DNA of 64,000 nt. Source: Litomosoides sigmodontis (lineage: Eukaryota > Nematoda > Chromadorea > Rhabditida > Onchocercidae). Below, one piece after another: positions 1 to 41,982 of this stretch. The DNA lies in contig OY718807.1 in NCBI GenBank assembly GCA_963070105.1, positions 6,708,483 through 6,772,482 on the forward strand, in the 5' to 3' direction. Numbering within the stretch: the first letter of the stretch is position 1; every line of letters starts with the position of its first letter. The position numbers and the translations under genes are program-made. Under the pieces are notes generated by a model that did no database searches, was not told the origin of the DNA, and worked only from the letters and a program-made list of their open reading frames with translations.

Positions 1-277
1 ATCAATTTAAATCAAATGCTACATGTTTTGATTATCACTTAATTAAAAAAAAGCAACATTTGTGGTGCTAAACTGGTTGCTATAAAAATAACGTTTCATA
101 TAGCGATCGATGGCTGAACGAATGAATTATGATTTAAATAATGTCTAAAAAAATTTTTAAATAATTTTTGAATAAATTTCAAAATGAGATATAAATGAAT
201 ATGATTAAAAGATAGATAATTTGAATAAAGGATAGAATATTTTTTAGTGAAATAAATGAATGAAAATGTTAGTACAG

Positions 278-28119
<27,842 letters not shown>

Positions 28120-28227
28120 TAATTTTAGAAAATGTTAGCTTGCCCTAAAATATTCTCTTCACCCATTCTTAATCATTGCATCTTCAATATTTTTCATAGC
28201 ATTCGTCGGTAGTGCATTGTGCATGTA

Positions 28228-28231
<4 letters not shown>

Positions 28232-28270
<39 letters not shown>
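28232..28270. repeat. (TG)n microsatellite
   Basis: TG run in the presumed 3' UTR of the filamin gene, about 110 bases past the stop codon. Confidence 0.9.
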
Positions 28271-28273
<3 letters not shown>

Positions 28274-28619
28274 TTTGAGGATTGCACTCTCTAAGAGAAT
28301 TTTTCTTGATTGAAAAAAAATTCTTTTTTAAGCAGTAATTATTGTGTGAATCTTGAGATTTTCCATTTTCTTCTTCAAATCTTTTAATGAAAATATTTTA
28401 TGAAATTTTCATCGTTCACTTTTATGATTCCTCTCTCTCATTTCTTATTGCTATAGTATAATTGTATTATTAAATAATCAGAAATTAATTAGAGAGTATT
28501 TTGGGAGGGTATATATGGATGAATAGATTGATACTTTTCATTGAAATAGAATGGACTTATTGCGAAGAAAGTTTATTTTACGAAATAATTTTACCACTGC
28601 TGTCGTTTGTATTTTCTGA

Positions 28620-28625
28620 AATAAA
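28620..28625 (+). terminator. Poly(A) signal of filamin
   Basis: AATAAA about 500 bases after the filamin stop codon, the first perfect copy downstream. The stretch between holds a TG microsatellite and no other gene. Cleavage would follow 10-30 bases later; this is inferred from the hexamer alone. Confidence 0.5.
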
Positions 28626-31600
28626 TGAATTTCCTGCATGATTAATGCTATTTTCACTAGAATATTTCAGACGTTCACGTAAATTTTATTTATTATTTCT
28701 TTTTGAGGACACTGTGAAATGATGATGCTCTCTCTCACTTTGCATCATACTTTTGTTTGAAATTGATTTATGGATGTTTCTTCTATTTTGGCATAAATGA
28801 AAAAATTACATTTTTGAGTTTTATTTGAACGTCTTTATCAGCCAGTCGTATTACTACCAACCTTTTGCCATGCTATATTGTAATTTTGATAACTTTTGCA
28901 AAATGTGACGTCGACAAAGTTTACTTTTCCTTCACGTATTTTTGTAAATCACCTTACTATATCACTTACGGATCACCGATCCGCCGCTCATCATCGTGTT
29001 CCCCGATATTTCTGCTCAAGAAAATTTTTTCTCAATGAACGTCACCGCATTGTTGCATGAGGAAGAGAGTAATGCTAGCTGTTCCTCCTCACTTTTATTC
29101 AAATTAGCGTGAATTTTTTCATTGCTTCTACTCTCATTTATCACTTTCCTTCTCATCACAGAGTTCCAATTTGCGTTGAAAATTTTCACACACAAAAATC
29201 TGAAGTATCACACTCTTTTCATAACAATGTGCCAACACAAAATTCGAAATTGTTCGACTGATGGAAATATTAACTTAACTTATCATTAATATCACATATA
29301 TGCAATAAACAAAACGTCTTATTAACGGAATAATTTTTCACTTACCTATCAGACGTTACTCGTTGCTGTTTTAAATTTACAGATGATAATCAGTTAATCG
29401 ATGAGTCCAGATTGATGGTACTAACGGTACCGATGGCTAAATTTTAGTAATGAATTTAACGAATTACATATTGATAAACGCGAACGAATTTCACAACTTG
29501 CATATCAATAAATGCGTCACTTTCATTGTTGACATGTTGTGAAATGCTTTCCACTGAAAATTTGTTCATAATGAAATTGAATTCAACTTCTTCACCAAAA
29601 TTGCATTATGATCAGAGATCAAGTACAGATCATAAATGTCAGTTAGCACTATGAAGTTTATTATTCATTGTGAAGTATTGGATTAATGGTTAAACTTAAA
29701 TAATTTAAAAAAAAGAAACCACCTCTTCCTCTCTCTCTCTGTCTCCCTCACTCCCTCCCTGTATGTGATTGAGTTTCTCTGATTTATATGACTAGATGAG
29801 TCATTGCTGAAAAATTGATAGAGCGATATATATCAACAGAAATGACTAACTGCGCAAACCTCTGCTAATTAGACCGATTACTAAGAGAGGCCTAATTAGC
29901 GGTGTAGCGAAGAGTTTAGAGAGATGAGCTGAAAACAATAAAAGGTCGTTTGAGAAATATCATCCATCACAGGTTTAATGGTAGTAGTAGACTTTAGTTC
30001 TAATTATAGCATCAAACTTTCCAGTCGTCCTATATCTCAGCACTTTTCCCACCTCTCACTTATCCTCAGTAAACATTTGAACATTGAGTTGGTTTCTAGC
30101 ATGAAGTTGAATTTCGATTAAAATTTGATTCTAAATTTTTTGCTACATTGAAAGGCTGACGAAGAGTGTCCTTGTCAGCTGTTAATTGGTATGCTCGGAT
30201 AGACTATCTGATCTATACGTTGCAAGTGTGTGTTAGATTTAGCTGGTGCGTGGAGAGGTGCAACAAAGTCAGCGATCAAAATGAGCAGCTTTAGTAGTAA
30301 ATGAGTGAGCGATTAGCGGAGCGGAACACCGCTTCAACCACAGCCGTTCGCTTGTTCGTTCGGTCGGTCGGATAGCTCTTCCTCTCCCGCATTTTCTACT
30401 CCCTCCAAAGCATGTCGGAAGTCACATTTCAAAAACATTTCATTTTGTTACCATCAATCACACAGTCAGAGGAATGAATGGTTTGTAATAAAAACAAGAT
30501 GAAATAAATTTCCCAAATTTTTCTTCCTAAAGAGAGAGAGAGGGAGGGAGAGAAGAGGGTGGTTTTGTTTATTCACATAGAGTGAAAAAACTGAACCTGA
30601 TATATCTGCAAAGATAGTGTGTAACTTTCACTTTCAAATTCATGCCTCCCAAAGCTATTCAGACGAAATCATTTGTTTGCAGTTCAATCAGAAAAAATTG
30701 GAATAAAAATTTTTTAAGCTGTTATTGTCCACTTCAAAAGATTTTCTATGCAAATGGCGGAAATTATTATTATTACTATTTCAACTATCATTGTTATTAC
30801 TATTATCAATTATTATTATCAACTATCATTATTAATTTTGGAAAATTTCACAGAACAGTTCTGTCAATACTTTCATTTCCGATTCGACCAGTAAACTGAA
30901 ATCGGATCAAGCTTTCTATAAACTCCCCCTCTCTCTCTCTCTCTCTTCTTCTGATTTTTTGATTTCAGTAAATTTTAACACTTTTCGGTACAACAAAAGT
31001 GTAAAAAATGATTTCATTCTTTGAATGAAATGAATTTAACATTAATAGGAAATGCTTTGAATTTTGATATTGTATTTTTGATATAACTTTCATCGCAACG
31101 CATAATACTGAAATGCTACGTAATAACAAGCACTGTCACTGATTTTCCCATTAGCTTGTGAGAGATTGGTTCTTAAGTATTGCGCACTTTTTTGACGATC
31201 GACAGAATTTTAATTTGTCATAAATTTCTGATCGAAGTATTTGTACATGGAAGTCATGCATGCCTATTCGAATGATCAGATTTAATTTAATAAGTTTTCG
31301 TAAAATAGGTCCTAAGCCAATTTTGAATAATCCAGTCTTTTTTTTTCAAATTGTAAAGAGTGCTTTTTTTCGAAAGTTTATGGAAGCAACGATGGCTATT
31401 AGTGAGAGAATAGATGAATTGCTTGAATGTCTAGGAGTGTTTTCCTGAAAAATCGCTGTTGATAGTTGGGCAGCTGCTGCTCCTGCTAAATTCCTTGATT
31501 CATTTACCTTTCTCAAATACTTTCTCATTTCAATTCTGAAACACAAAGCTATTTCATATGGATTTTCGTTCACTTCGATGATAATTCTTCGATAGCAGCA

Positions 31601-32350
31601 ATTATGACGAAGCATTTATCAGTGAAAAAGCCAAAGATTAGTGATAACACAAATAACGAATGCGATCACATGAAATTCTTTTAAATGAGCCGAAAGACGT
31701 CGTTCTTTTTCACATCCATTTCAATTACTGCAAATAGCAAGAGGGAGAAATGCACAGTGAAATGTTATGATGAAATTAGTAATCGATTAATTTTGCTAAA
31801 TTCGCAATAAAAAAAAATTAATTTCTCTTTTAAATCATCAGTTTCAACACTTGTTGCTTTTCAAGGATGATTGCTCTGAAAGTCTTCGAACTGTAGTGGC
31901 TTTCTAGAAGTTAAATTTTGAGGAAAATTTAGTTTGCGAGAGGGTCGGATGTGCATGCACCGATTGTTGCTGCTTTTCCAGGTATTTATTCTGATTCTTT
32001 TCACTTTTCTCACTTTTACATTCCTCGCAAATTTTTTCAAGTCGTTGCAAGTAAGTTTAATTAAACTCTTCGCCATTCGATATGAATGATGAGAATTTGA
32101 ATCCTTGAACGATAACAGCAATCATTTAAGTAACGTTGAACTGAAGATCATCAATGTACCAAAAGCGCATATCTCTGAGAATATTGCGCACATTAATACC
32201 AAGGTGGTGACACTTTATACCAGTCTAAATCATTGAACTTACTAAATTTTAGATTCGATAAAGGTACCTAGAGTAAACGAGAGTGTTGACAATTCTTGCA
32301 CACTTGTTCTTTGTGCAATTTCGTTCAACGAACGTTTAAGATAGTATCAA
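28626..32350. other. Intergenic region between filamin and tetraspanin
   Basis: No protein gene is supported. AT-rich sequence with CT/GA runs near 29730, 30530 and 30925 and a less AT-rich stretch at about 30240-30420 with several CG dinucleotides (GAGCGATTAGCGGAGCGG) that could be a promoter or a non-coding first exon for the tetraspanin. Short open frames here (30642-30899, 31346-31615, 31861-32121) have no family pattern. Confidence 0.5.
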
Positions 32351-35119
32351 ATGGCAAATTTGGGTTGTGGTGCGAAATGTCTTAAATTTTGCCTTTTCGT
32401 CTTTAACTTAATTTTCTTGGTAATTTTTTTTTGAGATTTTGAACATTTGAATTTACTTGTAATTCTCTGACTAATTCATGTACCATTGAACATTTATGAT
32501 CCGAAAGCAATACGATCCTAAAATATTATCAAGTATTTCGGTTCTTCGGTAATATGTTTAAGTAATAATTGCAGATATGTGGCTTGGTATGTGTCGGTAT
32601 TGGCACGTGGCTGGTGCTAGATCGATATGCGGTTGATAGTTTAGCAAGTGCTAGTGAAAAGGTTCAAGTTACGGATGATGGATTGCGAGAATTGGTATTG
32701 CTGTTTGTGATTCCTTGATTTTTCCTTTAATCTGTTGAGATAAGTTGAAGTCATTGAAAAAAAAAAATTTTTTTTGAGCGGAAAAAAACAAAGAAAAAAG
32801 ACAAAATGGTAGACAAAGCAATAAATGGATAACTGTTTTTCTTCTTTTATCAGTTGTGATATGATGGAGTAGGAAACTAATGAAAAAAAGGGAATCAGAA
32901 AAAATTAAATTATAAAATGTGCTCAATTTAGATTTTTATGCTATGTTTTAGGTTGATAGAACGACCTTTTATTAATTAAACATTTAGAAGGTAGATGGAA
33001 ATTTTGATAACAAAACAGTAGCCTAAGTAACTGCTCATGCGATTCAAATCCCACTTATTTTAATTTTAAACCAACTACCTAAATATCATGCATTATAAAT
33101 TTTTTAATTAAAGGCATCTAAGCCAGCAGCGGTACGACAGATTGGATTTCTGTTAGTCATTGGAGGTATCATTGTCATTGTTGTGTCGTTTATGGGATGC
33201 TGTGGAGCGGCCAAGGAATGGCGCTTACTTTTATGTTGCGTCAGTTATTAAATTTCATGTGTCCATTGATATACTACACTTTAGAATGGATGCGTAAAGA
33301 ATAGCACCTATCCTGCTTGGAGATTTTTTTTTTGCTTAATTTACACTTTATTGAATAAAAAAATTAACTCAAAAATTTTTTGCGGGTTTTTATTTCTTTT
33401 AAAAAAGTGTTAAATTTCACATATTTACTTAGCTCAATTTTTGAAAAGTTAAAAACCTTTTCGAAAAAAAAACAATTTAAGAAAAAATTTTTTAAAAAAA
33501 ATAATATTTTTTAGACTTTCGCTGTAAAATTGGTTGAGGGAAATTCCATCTTCTTACATTCAATCTTTGCTCAAAAGATCTGTAAAACGAGATTTAAAAA
33601 AACTCTAAATATTGTTCATGGAAGTTTCTGCTAGTCATATTATGTTATTTATTGAGTAACAAATTTTGGATTACACTTTCGCTTTGATATATAAAATTCA
33701 TAAATCAAAAATTTAAGGAAAAAAAGTGGCACAAAGAAAAGAGGATATTTGGATTATTTTCGAAGAGAATAGTTTTTCTTTCTCCTACAGTTATCATTAC
33801 ATACCACTAAGCTAATTAATTATCTTTTACAGTATGCAACATGCCTAATGATTATCCTGGCAACACAGATGGCAGCAGCAATCTATGCTGTTATGCATAG
33901 TCATATGGTAGGTAATAATAATTTTGCCAGGTACAGGTGGGATTTTTTAAAACTTTTTTCCGCATGTGCAATACTTGTTATCTTTTCTTTTGTTAATGAA
34001 TTACAGTTTGCGCAAGATTTTCGCCAAATTTTAAAAGCATCGCTAAAATTGTACAACGGAACGGATACGACACATAAAACATCCGATGATACGGCACTGA
34101 TGAAGGCTGCTTGGGATAAAATTATGATTGAGGTAGATGTGATGATCGTAGAAGCATACTGTAAGCGCCCTGTAGTTTTTTACTTACTGGAATATTAAAG
34201 TTATTTCAGTTGTCATTATCGTTGTTATCTTAGTTATCGCAGCTTGCTCGTCAGATTTTTAAATGACAAAATAGCTCCAGGCATTCTTGTCTGATGATGC
34301 TTTGCAGAAATCGTGCTGTGGTGTCGATTCAAAGATTGGTGATTTCAATGAGAGTGGTTGGTACCAGCTGACCGGTCGAAAACATCATTTTCCGCCAGCT
34401 TGTTGTCCGCCAAACAAAAATGGAGCTTTGATGGAATTTTGTCCTACAATAGCCCGATATGGCGATGTTAGCAGCTTCACAAAATTTTGCTCAGCAAAAT
34501 TAGTTTTTTGGCCATCTATTTACACACATCTGAAGGCAAAGCTTAGAACAAGCTAGAAAACATCTGTGTTTCTGCGATTAGCACCACCACCTATGTGCAG
34601 TAATTCAGTTCTGTTTTTTTGCGCTCGATGATTGCAGTGACAATTGCGCGACTGTTGTTTTGTTGTAGGGTTGTTATGATAAGATCAAAGATTCCGTACA
34701 AGCGCTATCGACTCATTTCAAGATTGTTGCGTGGACTGTAATCAGCATTGCATTAATAGAGGTAAACTATGCTGCCAAATTGAAGAGCTTGAGTTTGCCG
34801 AGCCTTGAAATTCATTTTTCAATTCAACCAACCCATCCAGAAAGCAATCAATCACTTCAATTATTTGTTAAATTTTTTTTTGTAAAGGTTCTTAATTGAC
34901 TTTGAAATTTTCCAGTTAGGAATGAGTATACCCTCCACAAAAATCTTTTCAAGTTGCAAAATTAGAGTAGTTAGGCAAGTTTCTTTCATGCGAACTGAGC
35001 TTTGCAATGAAACCATGAAATAATTTCAGGATGCCTTTCAAAGAAATGTTTTTCAGGTATTTGGTATAACAGTAGCATTTTGCTTGTGCAATGCGATTGG
35101 CGAAGATGAATACTACTGA
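32351..35119 (+). CDS. Tetraspanin, complete, eight exons
   Basis: Four-pass membrane protein of the tetraspanin family, which organises partner proteins in membrane microdomains. Exons 32351-32419, 32575-32694, 33114-33239, 33833-33907, 34007-34132, 34281-34466, 34669-34761, 35057-35119; all introns are phase 0, giving ~285 residues. TM1 about 12-40, TM2 about 73-90 followed by the family's GCCGAAKE, TM3 about 100-125, a large extracellular loop about 131-252 with SCCGVD at 183-188 plus ACC, FC and GC (six cysteines, as expected), and TM4 about 253-279. The tail ends EDEYY. Loop sites NGT and NES could be glycosylated. The donor at 34467 is weak; an alternative at 34501 would add an extra cysteine and is less likely. 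Exon 5 ends at a weak donor (GTAGAT). I do not know which numbered nematode tsp this is. Confidence 0.92.
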
Positions 35120-35640
35120 TATCTACCGTATTCATCGTCTGATAACGCTATCATTGTTTTGCATGTAAATATTTCTCGTAAAATTCGAGGTATTTTCTGG
35201 GAAATTAAGAACTTTTTTAGCTGATGTTAGCTTGGGAGCGGTACTTTAGCAGGTAGTTTTGGTTTCAAAATTATTTATGATAAGATTTAAGCCATTCGAA
35301 TTTTCTAAGCATACAAAATGATTGTGAAATTACCACTTTTGGCTTGTTTATTTTGAACAGACAAAATTAGCAGGATAATATTTCGCTTTGTTCATCAAAA
35401 ACTGCATTTTGTAATGAGCTGAAAAGTGGAAAAAATCGATGTGAAATGCTTTGTAGGGCAATTTCATTTCAAAAAAATGTCGATATTTTGAATTATGCGA
35501 TACTATTATTATCATTTCGATCATCACTTCATCATCAATTTCACTATTTTCGAACTTCAAAACTTCAAATAGACTATGTACTTTGAAAATATTAGTGAAA
35601 AATATTGCAGGGATATATAAGTAGGAAATATTAGTGAGTT

Positions 35641-35646
35641 AATAAA
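35641..35646 (+). terminator. Candidate poly(A) signal of the tetraspanin
   Basis: AATAAA about 520 bases past the stop; another AATAAA lies at 35852-35857. Either could end the transcript. Confidence 0.4.
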
Positions 35647-35859
35647 ATTACAACACTTGGCCATTTTCGCCATCTTGCAATCTCTAACGTTGTTCATCTT
35701 GCGTGTGCACGTGTTCTTCCACCTAAACATATGTCGTGAACAAATTCTTGAAATGGAACTACAACGATGCATAGGACTGCTAATTCCTTGCTTATTTCGA
35801 AATATTCTGAAGCACAAAAAATTGCAACAATCATTTTGTTGTAGATTGTAAAATAAATT

Positions 35860-38400
35860 TGTATTTAAAAATATATTTTTATTTTGATTTGCAACACACA
35901 TAGATACCGCATTTTTTTCCCTTTAATTGTACTATTTATTTTCGTCTGTTTAGCTAATTAATTTTGCAAATAATAAATACAATAACTGTACTTAAACTTA
36001 TGCAAAGAAAGTTTTAATGAATTTATGCGAATTGTTACCGCATTTCTTCTGATTAATCAACCTTTTTTCTCATACATTTTTTTCACTTTCCTTAATAAAT
36101 TATGAATATTTGTTAATTTTAAGATTTCCTAAACTTTCTTTGACGAATGAAGTAGCACAACAGAATATGCCTGTAATAATATTTACTGAAAAATATAAAG
36201 AAATGAATGAATGTAGCAAATTTTCGATAGTACCACCGTTACCTGTTGTTATTCAGTGAAACTCCAATGCCAGTGAAGGGACTTGCTTAGCTCTACGACA
36301 CTGTAGTTTCGTAACGGATCAGACCGTTTCTCAGTGAATGTTACTAGATTAGCGAATACTGGAAATATACTAGACATTACTCAACCAAGGGTAGAGAGAG
36401 GAATGTACCTGCTAAGTGAGAATTCCGATTTCCTCATTAAGCGATTTTCAACTGATTTTTTTTTTCTTAAGAGTTACATGAGGCGCTCTCTTCTATTACT
36501 GTTGAAGAGAAAGAGTTCCAAGCTAAAAATTACTACTGTTCCACCAAATCTATTAAACAAAGGAGAATTTTTGAAAAAAAAATCCGTTTCAAGTAGATTG
36601 CTCTGTACTGTTAAACATACCTTTGTTCGTTGTGCTCTCTTTAGTTTCAAAGAACTGCAAGTTGTGTACTTCGATTTAATTCGAGGAATATTAATTATCA
36701 TCTATACCTTAGCAGTACCACTTCCGAGCACTGTTAACCTGTGAATTTAATTATTCTAATCAGGTACAAACAAACACTTCACAGATCAAATCATTTCCAG
36801 ATTGCAGTAATGATATCTTACAATAAATTGAACATTGTGCACCACCTGCCACAGATTTATGGTTTGTTGTGTTTTGGATGAAAGGAAGTGAAATGAGTTG
36901 CCAATTTAAAAAAACAAGAAAAAAAGGAGCAAAACCCGTATGAAGAAGGCACTCATTTCACGTTAAATGTCAGAAGACGTTAAATGCATGAAGAAGGCAC
37001 ATGACAGATGCATCCTGAATGTCCGACGTTTCTCAATATTTACTTTTTTCTTTCTCATCACTTCCATCATCACTAATTTTTCCTCATGCATCATTTCTTG
37101 TTGCAAAAAAAAAATCGTCTTGGTGGCAGAATGATGAACCTTCAATGCCCAGTGGTAATTTGCATGACAGAAATCAGTTGAAAATTGAATCGCATTTTCG
37201 AAACCTATGAAACACGTGGAAAAGTAGGCTTTGTAGTAAATTGATTTGTTGAAAAATGCAAAATAGTGAGAAAAACTTTCAGCAGAATTCATCTGTCTTT
37301 TTTTATTGGATACAATTACTCGTTTCTACTGCGTCCTCTCACAGTACTGCTACAAATAGCACTAAAATTGCGACTACCAAAAGAAGTTTCATGACATGTC
37401 CTCTTAAAAAACAAGAAAAATCGTTTCTTCACGCCATCTTTACTTCCATTCAAATCTTTAGCTTTTAGGTATAAAATTCACAAATTTTAGTATTTGGAAA
37501 AAATTAGCACCACTTCCTAGGCCAGACGGTCTTCTTGATCTTTCGCAAGACTTAACTTTATCATCAGGTGTTGCATGAGTGATAAGTGTTATAGTAACTA
37601 AATATTTGCTAGAAATTGGATAAATTACTCCCAGAAAGGTAGGGTTTTAAAGATGACAGCTATCTATTGCAAACGATTGACGTTGCTAGCACAAGGCTTA
37701 ATGCTTTCAAAGGTTTTGGAAAAAATTTCGAAGTGCAAAACTTCTGGGTATGAAAACTGAATGCTCACTTTCTATCATCACTTCTCTCACAACAATTAAT
37801 TTTAATTGAAGGAATTTTACACGTAAACACTTCTTTTTTCATCTACTTTTGTTGATCTTTTCGAGTGTTAACATTTCAGTTAACTTGTCGATTGCATACG
37901 TCAAGTGAAAGTAACTTTCATCGTGCCAGTACTGTCCCCTAATTGCACACCTAATTTTTGTAATATGAGATAATCAAAAACAGCAATATTTCGAAATTAG
38001 TATATTTAAAATTTAAAAGCTAAAGTCCGTGCTCTTTTTAGAATAATACAACCAATTTCGAACACTGCATTGATCCTATGCCGAGGTCTTATCTGGTCGG
38101 AACACATTGAAAATGCAGCCAGCTAGCTTCCATCTTTCTTTCATTGTTCTAATTTCTCCTTTCCTAGCTGTTATTTGATTCGCCTCTAACTCACATGATA
38201 TTTATCATTCAAACCAAAATTTACATTAAATTTATCAAAAACTCGACGAAATGGATGTTTCGCGATTGATGCTGAAAATCTGAAATGGTCCCCGAAGAGC
38301 TAAATGCCATAAATCAAACACAAAGACATTTTGCCTGGCCCTCTAACAGCTTTTATTCAGCCAACTTCTATATTCTTGTCATCTTCGTAAATTTTGACTT
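35860..38400. other. Intergenic, no gene seen
   Basis: AT-rich sequence. Open frames such as 36334-36744 (136 codons) have no recognisable pattern, no splice-consistent extension and a composition like their surroundings. I see nothing supportable here. Confidence 0.5.
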
Positions 38401-39025
38401 TTTGAAATTCAAGTAAAAAACCGTGAATTACGTGTGTTTGTGCGCGTGTGTGTTTTACGATTTCTTAGAGTATTGCCTCGCTCAGGTTCTGCGATACGAA
38501 ATAAGACTTGACAATGCAAGAAAGCTTCCTGAATTCGTGCGGATTGGTCTAACGATACAGAGGTACAATCAGTGAGATACGGAATGAGCCAAAATAATGG
38601 GCCAAATGAGGCATGCGATTTTGCCACGTTCAACTGAGCGACTGTCAGAAATTTGGCGCAATCGGTGCGGATGACACGCATTTGCAAAATCCGAAAAAAG
38701 AGGAACGAAGACCCCACGACCGAGCACCGCGGCACATCAGCCACTGCAAAGAGACGTCTGCCCTTTATCGATTGAGTGTGGATCCAACACACTAACCACC
38801 AGCTGATGCTCAGTTACATCATCATCCTCTCTGTCGTCCTCCCGTGCTTTCTCTCTTTTGGACAGCGGTATGCACTCCCCGCATTTTGCACACTATTTGT
38901 ATGGTGTCTGCGCTCCTATTTCCACACCCTTATTTTCTTTCTCGCACGAAATATTTTGAAAAACGATACATTGGATACGCAGTGGGTGGGCTTTCCAGAA
39001 ATTTCCAGAGGAGTGTTTCAGCTCC

Positions 39026-39033
39026 TATATAAA
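39026..39033 (+). promoter_or_regulatory. Candidate TATA box
   Basis: TATATAAA in an otherwise CG-containing setting, 20-40 bases before the point where G/T skew of the plus strand begins. Predicted initiation would be near 39055-39065. Support is by position and sequence only. Confidence 0.4.
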
Positions 39034-39059
39034 CTCTCCCAACACTGTTCCACATCATT

Positions 39060-39248
39060 GTCATCTTTCGTTGATGGTGACGGTTGGAGGTGTGTTGGCT
39101 GTTGCTAGAGGCTCTGGGGGTCGGAGGGCATTTGGGTCCGCTCCCGTGTGGTGGGTGGAGCGGGGCAAATGATGAATCAATGTGCTGTTGTTTGTTGAGA
39201 AATGAAGGACGGGGCACGGAGATTGGAGCAGTGGGTTTGCCTACTAAG
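39060..39248 (+). ncRNA. Candidate first exon of an unrecognised plus-strand transcript
   Basis: Segment between a TATA box and a near-perfect donor (CTACTAAG|GTAAGTG). It is G-rich and CG-containing. It contains ATG at 39073, whose frame stops after about 32 codons, and a longer open frame (39084 to the donor) lacking an early ATG. Coding status is unknown; I could not find the next exon with confidence. Confidence 0.25.
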
Positions 39249-41955
39249 GTAAGTGTAATGTTTTCAAGTTGAATTTTTTCGGCAGTGAAGGAAGTGTGTG
39301 TGGGGGAGGGGAGGCGGGAGGGTGAGGGCAACGTTCATCGTTCTCCCTTCGAGGGTGAGGAATTGTGCGTGATTTGTGGTACTCGAAGTGGTGGTTCGTG
39401 TGGTATACTGTAAGGATGTGAACATTTGGGCACAAATAGATAAGTGTTTCATCCGAAGTGTGCCTTTTTCATTGTGTTTGGAAAATTGGTATTGTTTTCA
39501 GGTAGAGAATGATTGGTAGGACGTCAGTTAGCGCGTACATAGTTCACAGAAATTGCAGTTCTGAAACATTGGGATCGGTGTTGAGGGCATTAAGGTTTAC
39601 AGTTTGAAATTTAAAATAGTAATGAAATGATGTGTTCATTCTCTTATCGGAAATTAGCTTGTTGGGTACTGGAAGAACTCGAGGTTTGGTTAGCTTGATA
39701 CAGCAAAAGTTAGCTAGATATTCTTAGAAACGGACATCAGAAACGATATGTTTGCCAATGATTTTGAGATTTTCAGGATTGAAGAGGTTGAGTATTCCTC
39801 AGATAGGGTTGAAGACGATCCCTGAGTTACTATGTAGCGTCACCGTGAAGCAGTGAGGCACAGAAACACCCGAGAGATCCGTAACGTTACGAAGTTTGGG
39901 TCCAGACCGAATAGAACAGCTGGGGCATCCTGTTTTGAAAAACTTGCGAAAGAATAACACTTATTTCAAAACTTGATGGATGGAAAATGCTGCATTTATC
40001 TGAGGGATAGAAAAGTCCGTAGAATTCAAAAACAACTTTAAACGGTTCGTGAAAATTTAGCGGTGGATGGGATAATTAGCCATACTCACAACTGTGCTTT
40101 AGTCCATTATGTTCTCCATCGCTTTTGGTTTTAAGGGAGATTTATCCGTCGATAAATTTAGTTCTGTAAATGCCTTTCACAACTGAATTTGTAAATTAGT
40201 GGGAGATTAACTCAAAAGCAGCATTTGTAATTTGCATATGGTCGCTCGTAGAGGCATTGAATGTGCACATAGTTTGTATTTAGAAAGCAATGTCGTTGTA
40301 GACTTTGCGAGTAATAGGATTTATGAAATAATTGTTTCGTAATCCCCTTCCATTACATGTAGTAGTAAAATAAAATGGTAGTTGTTTTAAGTGTGTGAAC
40401 GAAAATAGTGGAAGTGAAAAAGATGGAATGTGAAGCGTTAAATGAAAATAGCCACGGACAAGAGCAAATACTCTTGAAGAGTACGAATGTAAGCAAAAAT
40501 TTGGGTACATCGATGAGGGTCCTCAGATTTTAACGGGACTTCGTTAATCTGTAATTCGAGTCCTGAAGACAGTCAAAAAAATCGTGCATTCATTCGGTTT
40601 AGGGTGTGTAAACTGAACCTCCTATTCTCTGGAAACATTACATCGCACATCTTTCACAGGATGCGGAAATGGTTTTGTCGGTTAATAATGCGTGATTACC
40701 GTATGTGGAGAATTCTTCGTTTAGACAAGTGGTGTTGCAAATTTTGTGCTACGCTAGAAACTCTGTCCAACTTTTGGGCACCAGTTGGCGGTAAATCGGG
40801 AGAGTTATAAAACTGAACGGTATGAAATGTCTGGAAAGATCCAGATAAAAATGGCGAAATCTTCGTGGTAGGTAGTCACACGTGTTAGTAGTACGTGACG
40901 AAACAGATGTCGTGAGCACCGGACCGGTTCAATCATTACGATTGCTTTAGGTAAGAAATGCTAATATTTGCAGTTGTGTTGTAAGTCACTGAGCAACAAG
41001 AGTGGGAATTGACTTGGCAAATCCCAAATTGAAGTAGTTAATATCTTATGACAGTGCGTATCGTCTTATGCGCTTAATGCAGCGGCATATTTGATGTTGG
41101 TGGCTAGATATTCGGGCTTTGAAATTCTGTGTAAGTGATCAGGACTACTGTTTTACTGTATTCGTGTTTTTTACTTTTTGCTGTTTCAATACAGCGGTGT
41201 GGTGTAGTGATTCTTTTTAGGAGTGTCAGAAGTGAAGCTTAATTTGAAATAGGCATAAGATGTTTTAGGACTCGATTTTCGTAAGTTGTAGGAGGTGACA
41301 TTTTTATTTTTGAACCCTTATTATAGTGAGCATTATTTCATGAGTGATTTAGGACTTCTTTGTTATGTGTATTAGGTAGTCTGAAAGTTCAAAATGCTAC
41401 AGGAAATACATGCCTTTGAGGGTTTTAGGTAGTCGATGGATAAGTGGATTGTTGAGAGTCGTGTGTATAATTTAGGTAGCCAGGTAGCCGAAATAGACAC
41501 CGCACCGTTGTTATCTGAGACTGGGGAATATCAGACGAGATGATTTTAAAATCGATCTATTGTAGTTTGAAGTGGTGTTTTCGTCTTCCATGTTCTTATG
41601 CAACGATTTTTTCCTTTTTGACGGATTAAGTCCTTAATTTAAGCCTTGGTCCTCTAATCCCCATCGTAGATTCAGCACTGCATGAACAAGTTCTCAGGAT
41701 GTTGATGATTAGAGCATTGTTAATTTCAAATGAGGCTGCATAAGTCCTTTTTAAAAGGCTTTGTGGAAATAGTCGGACTTGATTGGATGTCATGTTTGTC
41801 GACAAAAAGTAAGGCAACTGGTCGAAATGTGATAAACTGTGCAGGCATTTAGGTACTTTAGCGCTCATTCAATAATTAGTTTTTCTATAAGCATAGCTAG
41901 GCGATTTGTAGGTATCGTTTGTAAGCTAGTATAAGTTCACCCTAGGACTTTTGGA

Positions 41956-41982
41956 GTCATGGAAGTACTAGTCTTCCATGAC
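41956..41982. repeat. Perfect 10-bp inverted repeat, 7-nt loop
   Basis: GTCATGGAAG, loop TACTAGT, then CTTCCATGAC. A short stable hairpin within the G/T-skewed region. Too short for a miRNA precursor. Confidence 0.7.

Noticed and set aside
36334..36744. 136-codon plus-strand open frame
   Set aside because: AT-rich, no family pattern, overlapped by an open frame on the other strand, no supporting splice structure.
38409..38792. 127-codon minus-strand open frame
   Set aside because: No recognisable domain, no flanking exons, composition matches the local CG-containing DNA.
38930..39331. 133-codon minus-strand open frame
   Set aside because: No family pattern, Pro/Ser composition follows from the G-rich plus strand, and no splice-consistent extension was found.
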